Of a stretch of DNA of 64,000 nt, positions 48,291 through 60,280 are shown one piece after another. A program made the position numbers and the translations under genes. Positions within the stretch are counted from its first letter, which is position 1. Each line of letters opens with the position of its first letter. Source of the stretch: Physcomitrium patens (taxonomy: Eukaryota; Streptophyta; Bryopsida; Funariales; Funariaceae); assembly GCF_000002425.4 (NCBI RefSeq), contig NC_037270.1:15337178-15401177 (forward strand), written 5' to 3'. The notes beneath the pieces are model-generated. The model was given only the letters and a program-made list of their open reading frames with translations. It had not been told where the DNA came from and did not search any database.

Positions 48291-51240
48291 TCGAATATAC
48301 TATTACTCCGGAGAAGAATGTGTGAATATGGCGTAATACTCTGTAACAAAATAAAATAACTAAATGTTTGGAATAGATTTCTATTGGATGTGTAAATGTA
48401 CTGAAGAACAGTTCTATACTTCACTTAAACTTGAAAATTGGTATCAGATTGGATATAAACATTGTTACACATAGACAAACATAGGGTGTTACTAATGCCA
48501 CCACTGCTTTTTCTACTACCATTTGCCATTCACCTCACACCATAGTTTTTGCTATTGGCACCACAACCCACCATCCTCTGAACATATTTTTTTTTATTAT
48601 TTTTATTCCAATCAAAAAATATGTTAATATTTCAATCTTTTTTTCAATTTATATATAAAAAAATAGTTTTAATTTTAATTTTAAAAATTAATTGAAAAGT
48701 TAATATGAATAAAAAGTTGTGGTGGCAAGAACAAAAGTTATGGTAACATGAGATGATTGGCAAAATGTGGTGGCAATAACAAAAATTGTGATGGCATTAG
48801 CAACATCCTGTTTAATATTTTGTTTTTGTTTTACTCAATGATTGAAAGTGTCATTGCTTCAAGACATAAATTCCTTTTATCCAAACTCAGAACAAAAATC
48901 TTTTAAAAAAAATATAAACATAAAAAAATTCATATTCCTGATTGAACTGAAACAAGTATTGAAGATAAAATTAACAATCATGTTCTTATTATATCCTCTA
49001 ACAAATTTTTAAAATATACAGTGTAAAAATAGTGTGAAATTAGTATTATAATATGTGGCACAGTTGAACAATAAGTAGTAACACAAAATCCAAAGTTTTT
49101 ACAAGCTACCATTTGAATGATTGTAATATAAAATTTTATTATACTTAATTTTGAGAATTTTAATAAAATCATACTAGAGTAAGCATTATGGTACAATATA
49201 TGTTACCTTCAATTACATGATGCATCATATTTTGTCATAATTAATTTCTTTTTACTCAAGAAAAAATTATGCATAATATTACTGGTTAAAATTTAGATGG
49301 TCATAAATGTCACAAATACCAACTTTTGGTACCATTTATACACACACACACAAGGTTTTAACACTACAAGCCTCTCTGTACACATATAAAATCAAAATCA
49401 AAAACATTTGTACCCAAGTTCTAAAAAAACAAACAACTGGTATCTAATCATGAAAGAAAGGCATAAATAGATGTGGTATTGAGAACACTTTTAGATATGA
49501 CAACTCTTTTTTTGGTTTTATTTGTGACTCTTTTCTTAACCTCTTAATGAGTTGACACAATCATCATAATATCTAATTCTATGCTCTGAAAGTGTTATCT
49601 ACCATCTGTTGTGGTGTTATTGTAAAAAACTTCTACTTTTTTATGGCAGCAACAAATTGTTTCTTGAAAAATCGAAAAAAATTGCTTAAACAGTTGTCGT
49701 TAGTAATTTATGTTTTCTAAAAACTGTAGTATTGAATTTCATTAAAGTACAATAGTTTTTTAATATTCATGAACTATCTACTTTTAAATTTATATTGTGC
49801 CAATCTTGATCGGAATACTGTATCTGTAGAATTGCAATTTATATAAAGATTGACATGACCAAAAAATTGTAATTTTGTACAGAAAATGTATAAGATAACA
49901 AATGAATTGATGAATACAATACAATAAATAAGATTTACACTTCCCTCTTTTAGGAAATGAAAGTTTTTTCTTTTTTTCAAGTTTTGTATCAACTTATGAT
50001 TTCATTAGTACAACAAACAATCATAATTGTGCACTTATAATTATAATTGAAGTGCTGCAAAATGGTCTCGATAAATTTGATGCAATAAAATTGAGGTTTA
50101 ATGGATTTATTAACAGAATATGACTAATCATTAAACTTCAAAAGTAAATTTTTCTAATTTAACCACCTACATACATATTTACCAGAAGTATATTTTTTAA
50201 CCAATATTATGTTGTTTGTTGTTGTTTTTTGAAGTTGAAGAATCAAATTTTAGCAACATGATAATTTTCCTAGATTAATTTTATTGTATTTGTTGTAGAC
50301 ATAATGCAATGTGCACAGCAACATATATGATGGTGTTCTGTAATAGATTTGTTACTCTATGTTGGTATGTGTATTTCAAATTTAACATCTATCAATTCAC
50401 ATCAAGTAGAGTAGTATTGTATGCATTGATGAAATGTTTGTACAGATAACAAATAAAATAAATATTGAATCCAATTGTTTCTCAAACATGAAATCAACCT
50501 CAATAGTTACTATTTTAAACTAAAAAGGAACCATATATCGCTGAAAATATATATTTTACGAGTAGTATGCAAATAATATGATTGTGGTTAATTGTGATTA
50601 CCCATATAAATAACTTTATTACTTTTATCGAGAGACACAAACAAGAAAGAGTACAAAATAAATACACGTGATGAGGGTTACGTCAAGAAGTAGCATAAAA
50701 AAAAGCCACTATTGCATGCTTGATTTGATCAAGAAAAAACAACAATATTGGCAATAAATTTGTTTATAAAAAGGCATTGAATGTAACCAAATTACTTAGA
50801 GGGTGTAGCTAAAAGAAGAAATATCCATCATGTATGTATGAAAAATAACAACACATGACAATCTGCTGAAAAGTTCATGAAATTGTTCCCTCAAAATAAA
50901 TATAGATATGCAGAGTATCACTAATTTCAAAAAAAATAAAAATAAAAATGGATTTCTATGATATGCATGAAGTATTTTGCAAAGAAGCACACCGTGACAA
51001 ATATGTGGGAAATAATCATCAAAATTAAAATACAAAATGAACACTTGTGGGTTGACCATGAACTCATTCACGTTTATTTTATATTTCAATCCTAACATTC
51101 AATAATATTATTTAACAAATTGCTAATTGCAAAATTGGAACTGCCAGCCCCACAGATTGCGCAACATCATACCATATGGCAACAATTACCATTATCGGGG
51201 TAAGGGTAGAGAACGCTGAATTGAGTGTGCACAAGGTTGA
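48291..51240. other. AT-rich spacer
   Basis: Nearly 3 kb of AT-rich DNA with no supported gene; the 60-100-codon minus-strand frames here lack any domain. A short (CA)n lies near 49340-49352. Confidence 0.55.
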
Positions 51241-51314
51241 CGACCACGGAGGGATTCGAACCCTCGACCTTCAGATCCGAAGTCTGACGCGCTAATCCAC
51301 TGCGCTACGCGGCC
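51241..51314 (-). tRNA. tRNA-Arg (anticodon UCG)
   Basis: On the minus strand a full 74-nt cloverleaf folds. The acceptor stem has 7 pairs (two G-U) and the D stem GCGC/GCGC. The anticodon stem TCAGA/TCTGA has loop CTTCGGA, so the anticodon is TCG, reading CGA. The T stem is GAGGG/CCCTC with loop TTCGAAT, and G is the discriminator base. The internal promoters match: A box TAGCGCAGTGG and B box GGTTCGAATCC. CCA is not encoded, as in nuclear genes, and there is no intron. A TATA-like stretch and a CAAG lie upstream, as in plant tRNA genes. No oligo-T terminator is visible within about 40 nt downstream, which is unusual. Confidence 0.95.
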
Positions 51315-51458
51315 TTAGGGCTTGTCGGCGGGATAGAGTGATAATTTAAGAATATTATATCAGTTGATCGAAGGCAGCATGTCTTTAAATCGATAGCCAG
51401 ATTTTGTGCTTTGTTTCCCCAACTTTGGGCACTTCATGCCTGCTATTGAAAGAATAGT

Positions 51459-51528
51459 TTATTTATTTATTTATTTATTCATTCATTCATTCATTTATAT
51501 ATATATATATATATATTTTTTTTTTCAA
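51459..51528. repeat. Compound microsatellite (TTTA)n (TTCA)n (TA)n T-run
   Basis: Three short tandem repeats follow each other directly, about 150 bp from the tRNA gene. It creates spurious Ile/Tyr/Phe-rich frames. Confidence 0.9.
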
Positions 51529-51892
51529 GTATTTTCATTGTCCTGTCAAATTTGTTGTTGTTGTTGTTGGTTTTATTTATTATTTTGTTTGTGCATTTGA
51601 ATTTCGATTATTTTTGTACCAAAGAGTGCACAACAGCAACTCGCGATTCTTCGATGCGTACACTGTTGTAATATGACAAGCCCCAAAGGTATACGTGCAG
51701 AAAGTTTGCAGAAAACACTGTTAACACTAATGCCATCCCTTCCCAAAAATATCAGTTACAGAGGACCTGACATACAGAATACTTCTTTCTGTAGTTTATG
51801 ATATACATAGATAGATATTTTGTTAAGGCATGTAATGAATACAGATTGTGAGTGTTCCATTGAGGAACACCACCAGCGATGGCAAGGCCTCT

Positions 51893-52120
51893 TCATGAGG
51901 CCCCTACATGCGATCTTGAGAGCTGCATCCACTTTGACACCAAACCCAGCACAATGCAACACTCCGTTTGTTTGATTGTTTGATGGCGCCATCTACCTCC
52001 GCCTAACCTTATAACAGGCAGCTTTACCGACAGATCTGGCTCCGCCCCCAGCGCCGCGGCATCCTCCGCCACGGCGAATGGCATCACATCCTGAAACACC
52101 GCACTCCGCAGAGCACCCAT
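51893..52120 (-). CDS. Possible short coding exon downstream of the pectin methylesterase, unrecognised
   Basis: The minus-strand frame from ATG 52120 begins with about 40 residues of gene-like composition (Ala/Asp/Glu/Val-rich) in unusually GC-rich DNA, then meets GGAG|GTAGATGG, a possible donor. A second ATG frame starts at 51992. No family is recognised. It could be a small gene or non-coding 3' flank of the esterase. Confidence 0.22.
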   Translation of the reverse strand: MGALRSAVFQDVMPFAVAEDAAALGAEPDLSVKLPVIRLGGGRWRHQTIKQTECCIVLGLVSKWMQLSRSHVGAS

Positions 52121-52375
52121 TCCGGATGATCAGGAAATCATGGGGGCGGGGAGAGTTTCTCGCATGGCTCTGTCCAACAGGATGACCAATGGCAAGCCAT
52201 CGCTAACTTCGGAGAGACCAGTGCCTCCATCTGCGCTGTCTTATGCTGTCACATTGTCCGCAGATTCTAACATTGTGCGATGAGAAGCTCCTATCGTATG
52301 ATAATTGTATGTACAAGCAATTGCGTTGATCCGCACTTGGGATCCTACCATATAAGTTCTCTACGTTTCTAGATT

Positions 52376-54527
52376 CTAGATTGAGCCCGTGTATGCGATG
52401 TCGAGATTTGGTAACCACCGACGTCCTTGAAGGAATTCGTCCACGCCGAACTTTTTGGCTTGTTCGGGGTACAGAATCCTGCTCCACGGGACTCGAAGTT
52501 TGGCATCCGAACCTGCACCAAAATTAGCATACTCGCCATAGTCGACGTGAAGCATTGAAGATATCTGTGCATTCCACAACGTCCATCCTTCGGCGGTCAC
52601 CACTTTGCCTAAGCTCGATTTGATGTACATTGTCCTTGCATACTGGTGCCTCGGTCGCCCTAAATAAGCAGTTCCAGCTTCGACCGAATCTGATGCAGCA
52701 TCGATCGCACATGCTTCGAAGACGAGCCCCGCGAATTGCTGAACCAAAGGCGAGGCGATGTCGCTTGCGGTGAAGGTGATCATATCATCAGGATTGGGGG
52801 GTTTTGCTTGCAGGGTGCACTGCTGGAACACCGCGGCTGCGCTCCCAAATACGAGGTCGACGGTGCCAACAATCGTGCAAGAAGTGTAAAATTGCCAATT
52901 GACGTGTGCGTAGAGTGCGTTCTGAGTTTCAAGTGTCCAGAATGTGGCACAGTAAGCACACGTCGACAGTAATTTGTAGTGTAGCACGCATTATAAAACT
53001 CTGATTCATTTATTTAAAAATAATCAATAAACAATAGACACAGAGTGATGTTGTGAAATGGGCAAGAGTACCTACCTGGTAACCTTCAATGAAGACGTAT
53101 GCGAATGCTGACTGATGCGAGGTCACTCGAAGCGCCACGGCTTGTTCACCACTGGGTTCGGCAGTGTTCCGGATAGTAAGGGCCTTGGCAACGAATCCAT
53201 TACCAAGAACAGCTGCAAAAACGAAGCTGATTACGTTGTCCATCCTTGGAATTATTCGGTCAAATGACTCTCTCTTGTACTCACTTTACTTAAACGTGTG
53301 TCTTAATGTTCAATAATCACTCAATGCAGTTTATGAGAAAGCTGGGGGCAATCAAGTTGCACTCACTAACTGTCGCTGTGAATATCGTTGACGTCTGATC
53401 AACCGCGACGCTTCTGTTTCCAGTGATGATGGTCATTCCAGCGCCGTCGCCCAAAAGTGTCACGTTTGTTTTGTCCCTTGGCACTTTCACTTGCTCAACA
53501 TAGATTCCTGCCTTTATGCGTATTACATATCTCTTGCTTGAATTAGTCGGAGCTTCATCGATCGCGGTTTGAATTGATTTGTGATTACCAGAACCATCGA
53601 GAGCGACTACTGAGTCCGGCGTGACGCTGCTGGTGCTGGTGAGTAGCTGTCGGTCTTTCTTGCTCAACCAGGTTGGAAAGACATCATGATTGTCGTCGTC
53701 CATTTCATATATTCTCGTTCGCTCATCAGGCGACAATTTCGAAGCTCTAGTCAGCCCTTCCTGCCATGTCCAGAAGGTTCACAGAGGTTCAAGAGAGGGG
53801 AATATATCAATTATGGGAGCGCTCGCTCTCAAAATTTTACACAGAATTGAACTAAACTACTCACACTCAAACCACTCAATTTGTTGACCCACACACAGGA
53901 GGATTTTCAAGCCCTTGTGCTCTCATACCGGAGCTGCTAGAAGGCGTCGTCGGGGAAGCGGGGTGCCTTTTGCGTTCGAACTATTCAGACGCTGAAGCAG
54001 CGACAGTGCATTTGACAGAAGTTCTGTGTTCCGGTCGATATTGACTTCACATGAAACTTTCCGCTCTCGCAAGCCATCCACGCAGGTGAAGTGATAGGTC
54101 AAGGCAGCGCTAAGAGCTTGTTCCAGATCACCCACTTGCGTGACCTCCGACGAATCCACAGCATGCAAACATCTTCTCGTTGCGTCAAGCGTTTCTTGAT
54201 ACATCTCCACACACATTTCCAAAGTCGAGTACTGGATCCCAATTCTGGATGATGGCCATGAGTCTCGACACCGCGTAAGGTTAAGATATGTTTCATTTGT
54301 GGATTTAAGAGAGGCTTTCACGGATTTTGAAGCAACAACTCGCGAATTTGTCGTGTCTGATCCAAAAAGTGTGTCGTTGCATGCGCTTGGATACCTGTGA
54401 CGATTGAGAAAGATCACACTCCTATCAAATCCTTGATTCAAACATGTGACCACCTTCAAGGGTCTGTTTGTAAGTGTGTTATTTGTTTTCTGTATTTCTG
54501 TTCTCGTGTCCATGATATGTGGCGAGT

Positions 54528-54560
<33 letters not shown>

Positions 54561-54864
54561 CGTGAACTTACAGGGTGTTATTGCAGATGTCATTTGAATT
54601 AACAAAGATTGAATTGTTGTTGCTGCGGGACATCCTGAAGCCGACAAAACATCCTACATACACAGCAGCAACTACGAAGACGACGAAAGCTGCCATTGCT
54701 CTCCGACCCTTCTTCGAAATCTTTGGGATTTTCCAACTCTTCTTCTGCTCTTTCGCCTCTGGCTCATTCTCTTGATCGGCATCTCTGATGCTTGGACAAG
54801 CTGCTGCAGCACTGTTGTCCTGTGGGATACCTTCGACGTCCACAGGCAAGATCGCCGCGGGCAT
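52376..54864 (-). CDS. PMEI-pectin methylesterase (type I), active site altered
   Basis: Five exons: 54864-54572, 54394-53929, 53760-53367, 53212-53076 and 52921-52376. All junctions keep phase and give 611 residues. Order: cytosolic N-terminus, membrane anchor about 57-76, inhibitor-like PMEI domain from Cys94 (Cys94/Cys103 pair), RRRLL processing motif at 246-250, then the pectinesterase domain. Family members remove methyl esters from wall pectin after release from the anchor. Kept: Gln408 (QAVALR), Gln430 (GYQ), the nucleophile Asp452 in GTVDLVFG and Arg519 (LGRP). Changed: the acid/base Asp after GYQ is Asn431 (GAC-type codon now AAC), and the Trp of LGRPW is Arg521. The strand after VFQQC also departs from the family. 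The frame is intact, so it may be a pseudoenzyme and not a dead gene. Intron 1 holds a (GA)14 tract. Confidence 0.9.
54533..54560. repeat. (GA)n microsatellite in intron 1 of the pectin methylesterase
   Basis: 28 bp of alternating AG just inside the intron (donor at 54571). On the transcribed strand it is a CT run. Confidence 0.9.
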
Positions 54865-56080
54865 ATTTTCTAAAACGTATCCCTAACGTCCTTAATCCTG
54901 TTAGATGCTAAATGCCTCAATATCTAATGCTTCCGAACATCTTTAACTCTCAAAGCTTCCTTACATCAAAGACCTTCCACAAACGTCTAAACTTGTGCCC
55001 AAATCGAGGCTCAAATAACACGGAATCGGCATTCGAAACAATCACTGCTAGAAGGTCTCGCCTTCGACAAGGTAGGCTAGATCAAAATCCGAGAACAATG
55101 AGAACGATAGCTAGGTCCAAAGCGGGTCATCTCGTAGAAATCCTCTTCACAAGCGCCACGGCGTCGTTGAATCTGGTTTTCGCAGAAACTCACAGATGAC
55201 ATTTGTGGCGGGGGCAACTTTTGAAGAGAGTAATCTGTATGTAAGTTTTTTCTTATCAGCCAGCTTGTATCACTTGAATCGACGCGATGACCGAACAAAC
55301 TGATTCAGCACAAGTCCTACATGTCGGAAGTCCAATCACGAGTGAAATTTCCACCGAGACCAACATGCGAAGAAACAGCTGATTATATAATCCAAGAAAT
55401 CGTCATGTCCATGACATCATCACTTCTGAATGTCATCCTCCTTCCTGGATACAGCTGCTCCACTCCGTTCAGCTCAGAATGGGTCGAGTGCACAAGGGAC
55501 CACTCGGTGAGATCATAGATCCATCAATTTTTTTATTTTGTTTTATTTTATTTTAATATAAAAGTCGGACCGCAACTTCCTCATCCTTCGCAGCAAGGTT
55601 TTGCAGAGAAACGAAACAAGTAAGCCTCGTCACACCTCTTTTCCGACTTTCGTATTGGACATAATTAGTAGTGGGTGAAATGTGAAAATTCTGCAGGTTG
55701 TCGACAATCAACGTAGACCAAGAGAAAAGTGCGGAGGTGGGAGCAGATAGCGAGGTGCATCTTCGACAGTGAATCACCGTCGCCCGAAAACCCCACTAGA
55801 ACCGAATTTGTCTGCAACCTTCCCGAGTCTAACAAGCTTAGCCCAGGACTAGAGTCGGAAATCGGCCCCATGCGGGTCACATGCAACGAGGGTTGAATTT
55901 CCCCCACATGGCAAAGCTTCGCGGAAGGCAAAAGGATGTGGACATTGGAATCCATTGCGTGCCTAGCGCGCAATCGCAGCTCGGGGATCTTCCATTCCTG
56001 GTCTTGCTCTTCCTCGCCGGAAGAGCAAGACCAGCGGGGCAGCAGCAATACAATCACTTCACCATGATTTAAGCTCATTT
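54865..56080. other. Upstream region of the pectin methylesterase gene
   Basis: Moderate-GC DNA that should include the promoter. Several 65- to 137-codon frames on both strands lack domains. The 137-codon minus frame (55665-56078) runs through the 16-bp perfect hairpin at 55998-56034, which argues against it being coding. Confidence 0.4.
55998..56034. repeat. Perfect hairpin, 16-bp arms and 5-nt loop
   Basis: 55998-56013 and 56019-56034 are exact reverse complements with loop TCGCC. It is GC-containing and so not a by-product of AT richness. Confidence 0.9.
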
Positions 56081-56888
56081 TATAATTTGATATTTTATTA
56101 TTAACTATGCCAATGGGTAGGTTATAAAAGTGATTTCCAGTTCATTCATACTAAAGTTATGACAGGGGCAAGAACACATGTTGTTTAGTATTGATTGTAA
56201 TATTTTTTTTGAAATAAATCAATTGTGTATGAAAATGTCTACATTGGTTGTTGGGTATGCAAATGTTGTCGGGTTCATAGGTTCGATGTTAGCCATATCA
56301 TCTTGTAGTTTTTCAATGATCTCTTCAAGATTCACTTTAGGGTGACATTCAAAGGAATATAACTTTGAAAAAATGGGAGATGGGAATCAATATGAGCCAC
56401 TGAAAATATAGTGGTTAAATGCACATGTGACACTTTTGGTGGAGAAATAATCAGTTTCTGTACACAACTAGAGGATATCACTCAATGCACAGAACAAACC
56501 TACCACTATCTGATTCTATTGTATATTCTTTAAATGATTAATTTCATTTTTTTACTATTCTTTTAGCAAGTTATATCCTCTTAAAAAAGAATTCTTGGCA
56601 TTTTATAATTGGTATTTGAGTTCTCTAATAATTTTCTATCCACCAATTCTCTACATTTTATGCTACTCATTGGAGCAAAAACAATTTGATTCTATCTTCT
56701 GTAATACCATATGTAATATTTAACCACTCTTTCTTATTTATTTGTTTATCTGTCTTTTAAAACACAATTATAGTTCAAAATAGTATTATTATTATTATTA
56801 TTATTATTTTAATTTAATACAAGTCTTCTTGTTATTAATGTGTATCATATCTTAACCATACAAAACCACTACAATAAGCATTCAAGGT

Positions 56889-56919
<31 letters not shown>

Positions 56920-57652
56920 ATAGTGGGTACTTTATGATCTTTTTAATTTTTTAACTTTTTTTTTCTATGGCAGAAGTATCATTTTAAAACCTCTTTTGAT
57001 AATATCATTTTAAAATTAAACTCTTACAAATATATCCTGTTTCTTTAAAAAAATATATTAATTTAATCTATTTAGAACCATGTCAGATATTTTGAAGATC
57101 TTCAAGTTTATCTATTGCATCATTACAACATATAAACTACAGATTAAACCTACAGCTCAAATAGATAAACAACAAATGTAAACAACTTAAACAACAAATG
57201 TATTGCGTCCAGATATTTTGATGTATGAATTAAATAAGGAACTATTAAAATTTGAGTATATATATATATATATATATATGTTTCTTAATTGAATAATAAA
57301 ATGTTGGAAGAAGTAGAATAGATATTGTGATTTTTTGTGGAATTAGAATGATAACAAGATAACAAAAATAATACTATGTAAAGAAGAAGATTTCGTTGAA
57401 GTGAAGAGTTGATAGTAGACCATAGTTATAGCCAGGCGTGGCTCTGAAGCCATGTCAATTAATTCGGATATGCAGAAACACCAGAATGAATTGTGAAAGG
57501 GGACACCTTGAATGAGCTCCAGCCCCAATTCCATTCACAGTGTAGCAACACACACAGAACACACACACACTGAACATCACTTCGAAGCCCCTTTCAATGC
57601 GAGTTTGTCTAATGTTCCAAGACTCCTAAATTTTTGGGTACTAAAGTGAGAG
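56081..57652. other. AT-rich spacer
   Basis: No gene supported. Contains (ATT)n near 56786-56808 and (TA)n near 56895-56919 and 57258-57279, ending at the edge of duplication block B. Confidence 0.55.
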
Positions 57653-58229
57653 GAGCCACCATCTGGCAAAATGGTGGCCCTAATTTTCTCTCGTCAGCCC
57701 GGATGAAGGATGAGATATTGTTCCAGTGCGTGACAACATCGCCAGCGTCATGCCTTTCTCCGTCCCACGTGATCACTTCCTCCGACGCGACAATTCTGCC
57801 CTTGTGCCAATACTTAGTCCAATCCATACGGAACCAGCATAGGTCATCATTTACTTCATGATCTAACAGTGTGCTTATGTTTCACAATTCTGTATTTCAC
57901 GCGTTCTCTGCTCAGACTGCTTTGTTCGACCGCGTAACCCTTCAGACAACCTAAATGACAAACTCGCAATAACCATCTTAATAACACCAATTCAACAAGC
58001 GACTCTAAGGACGGGCTACCTACAGCAAGATTACCTTTGTCGTGACCGCAACACAGATCTGATCGACACGCACGTTGTGGAGAACGAGAAGGACCGCGCC
58101 ACCAGAAATGGAACGCAAGGCTCTCAGTTGACAAAGCAAGGACCGGTAGGGTTCCGGAGAGCTTCCCCTGTTTCGTCGTCGAGGTTTTTGATTGCGCTTC
58201 TCGCTCTTGTGCAATCTCTGGCGTTGCTG

Positions 58230-58261
<32 letters not shown>

Positions 58262-58647
58262 CTGCAGATTTCCATCTCTCAGACACCGATTCTGCTCTAC
58301 GTATGTACCGCTGTCAGTTTTCGATTCCACTTCATCTGCCCAGCTGATCTTTTCATACTGCGTGTTGATTACCCCGATTATTGAGGTGTTGTTTTCTTTC
58401 CGGATGTGGAGGATCGTTCTTGCCCCTGAGCAATTTGAAGTGGACGCTCGTCGTTACTTTGTCCATGTTCCTCCATGGTTAGAATTTACGTATGATTTCT
58501 ACCCAGAGGTCATGAAAGCATTAATTGGATTGCATCTGTGACTTGAAATAGGTTTGCGGTGGCTTCAGCTGTTACTTTTTTGTTCGTCTTCTTCTGGTTT
58601 TGCTGCCGTGTGATCTAGCGAATACATGATCTAGTGAACTTCGTAAT
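57653..58647 (-). repeat. Inverted duplication block B, copy 2
   Basis: Mirror of 40327-41321. On the plus strand a protein-like frame covers 58077-58541 (no ATG at its start; first internal ATG near 58406, followed by about 45 residues with PEQFEVDARRYF and PPWLEFTYDFYP words). Its left-hand part on the minus strand holds the other outward frame. Neither family is recognised. This copy continues into gene-like sequence on the right, so it looks like the less disturbed version. Confidence 0.9.
58406..58541 (+). CDS. Protein-like fragment in duplication block B (also at 40433-40568, minus)
   Basis: About 45 codons from an ATG in a longer stop-free frame, ending in TGA, with a residue mix (Trp, Tyr, Phe, charged) unlike random translation. 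It occurs identically in both arms. It could be a terminal exon or part of a small gene driven from the GA-rich centre; I cannot name it. Confidence 0.28.
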
Positions 58648-59365
58648 GCTAGATGTCCCGATTCGTGGTTTTGTTGATTAAGTGGATTTCAGTGTGGTGA
58701 ATTTTAGTAGCTTCGATGGTATATAGAATTGGTTCTTGATAACCGTGCAGCGTCTCACATGATGGATGACTGCTTGGTTAGTCCCCGGATTTTTTGTTTT
58801 GTTTTTTCCTGTTTCGACAGTTTGCTTTTTCTCGTTTTGGATCGGTTCTGTGAACGTTGAAGAGCGGGTCATCAGGATTTTCATTTAGGTCATTTTGTGG
58901 GGTAGAAAACTGTGGTGCAGGAAGTACCAGTTGCAGATCGAGGTGGAAAAATGATTGCAAGGTGGGGGGGGGGGGGACATATGACTCCGGACCCAATACA
59001 AAGGTCTCGTAAGGCTTGTAAAGGTAGTTTGTTTTGTCGTTGAGAGAGATGCCATCCATAACCATGTTTGTTTATTCACTCTCTCTTCAACACACACACA
59101 CGTGTTACTGCCGCAAACCTGTTATCATGTTTTGCCATTATTGATTTTGTCTCTCTTTTAAATCGTGGGGTCCTGGAAAAAAAAGCCTCTTGAAAACGAA
59201 GAAATGAGGCGAACTTGTGATTGAGCCCATTGTTGGGTATTGTTATGCTGCTTCATCTAATCATCAGTATATCTTGGGTTCGTTTGTTGCTTTTGTTCAG
59301 GTTGGTCAATCTTCTGGGCAAATTTACTTAATAGAATTTAAATCCGATGATAGCAAGTCCTTTTT
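58648..59365. other. Gene-like unique segment between duplicated blocks
   Basis: About 0.7 kb of moderate GC present here but absent between the matching blocks at 31347 and 40327. It has a 13-base G run at 58964-58976. A stop-free frame at 59217-59420 lacks an ATG start. No family recognised. Confidence 0.4.
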
Positions 59366-59910
59366 TTTGGGTACAGGTATGATTATCCCCTTGACCAACC
59401 GATCCTTAGAAACTGGTTGATTCATTGCCTCTAGAAATATTTCACCCAAGCTTGTCTGCCACATTGTACTGTCTTTTAATGTGAAGGGCAGTTTTGGTAG
59501 GCTCATCAACTATTATTTTTCATGCATTCAAGGAATGAGCAGATGCCGTTTCTATTAAGTGCCATGATGGTTGCGCCTACTTGGCTGTCATTCAGTTCAA
59601 TCGTAGATTATTGCATTCATTTGTTTGAGTACTCCATATATACTATATATTCTATATACAATTAAGTGTGTACTATTATGATATGAAAGCATACAATTTT
59701 AATTTTAATCTAAATATGGAAGCACATAAGGATATAGATGTTAATCTTTACAACTTTTTAATGCATTACTTAAATCATCTATCAATCAAGTGAGTGTTGA
59801 TCAAGATGCACCTTGTATCTTTGATGCTCAAAATTAATGTGTCATGTTACATTTTTTTTTTTGTGAAAATTTAAAGCCACACTTCATCTTATTAATGATT
59901 TTCTTATTTT
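59366..59910 (-). repeat. Duplicated block A, copy 2
   Basis: Mirror of 30650-31347; exact over 59383-59607 and decayed beyond. Differences in the decayed part are mostly A/T here against G/C in copy 1, as expected if this copy lost methylated cytosines. Confidence 0.85.
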
Positions 59911-60246
59911 TGGTCTTATTTTAAGAGTTTTTTTAAATCTTTAATAATAGTTATTTTAATTTTAATTTTTAAACTATTTTTTAATTTTTTATATTAATAT
60001 AGTAATAATAGAATGTATTGAATCTTTAGTTATTTTATTTTATTTTGTTTCATGACGTTGATAGATTAAAATGAATATGTTAACATTATCAAAGTTTTAT
60101 CTTTTTTAAATTTAGAGTAGATTATTTTTTTTTCTTGATAAAACATAAGTATATAAGAAGTTGTAGATTACCTATTTTGAAATTGGTATTATTTTTAAAA
60201 TTTTCTTGATTCTTGAGTCTTTTCTTTTATTTATTCCAATGATATT

Positions 60247-60280
<34 letters not shown>

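Noticed and set aside
55665..56078. 137-codon minus-strand frame
   Set aside because: No family resemblance, and it runs through a perfect 16-bp hairpin.
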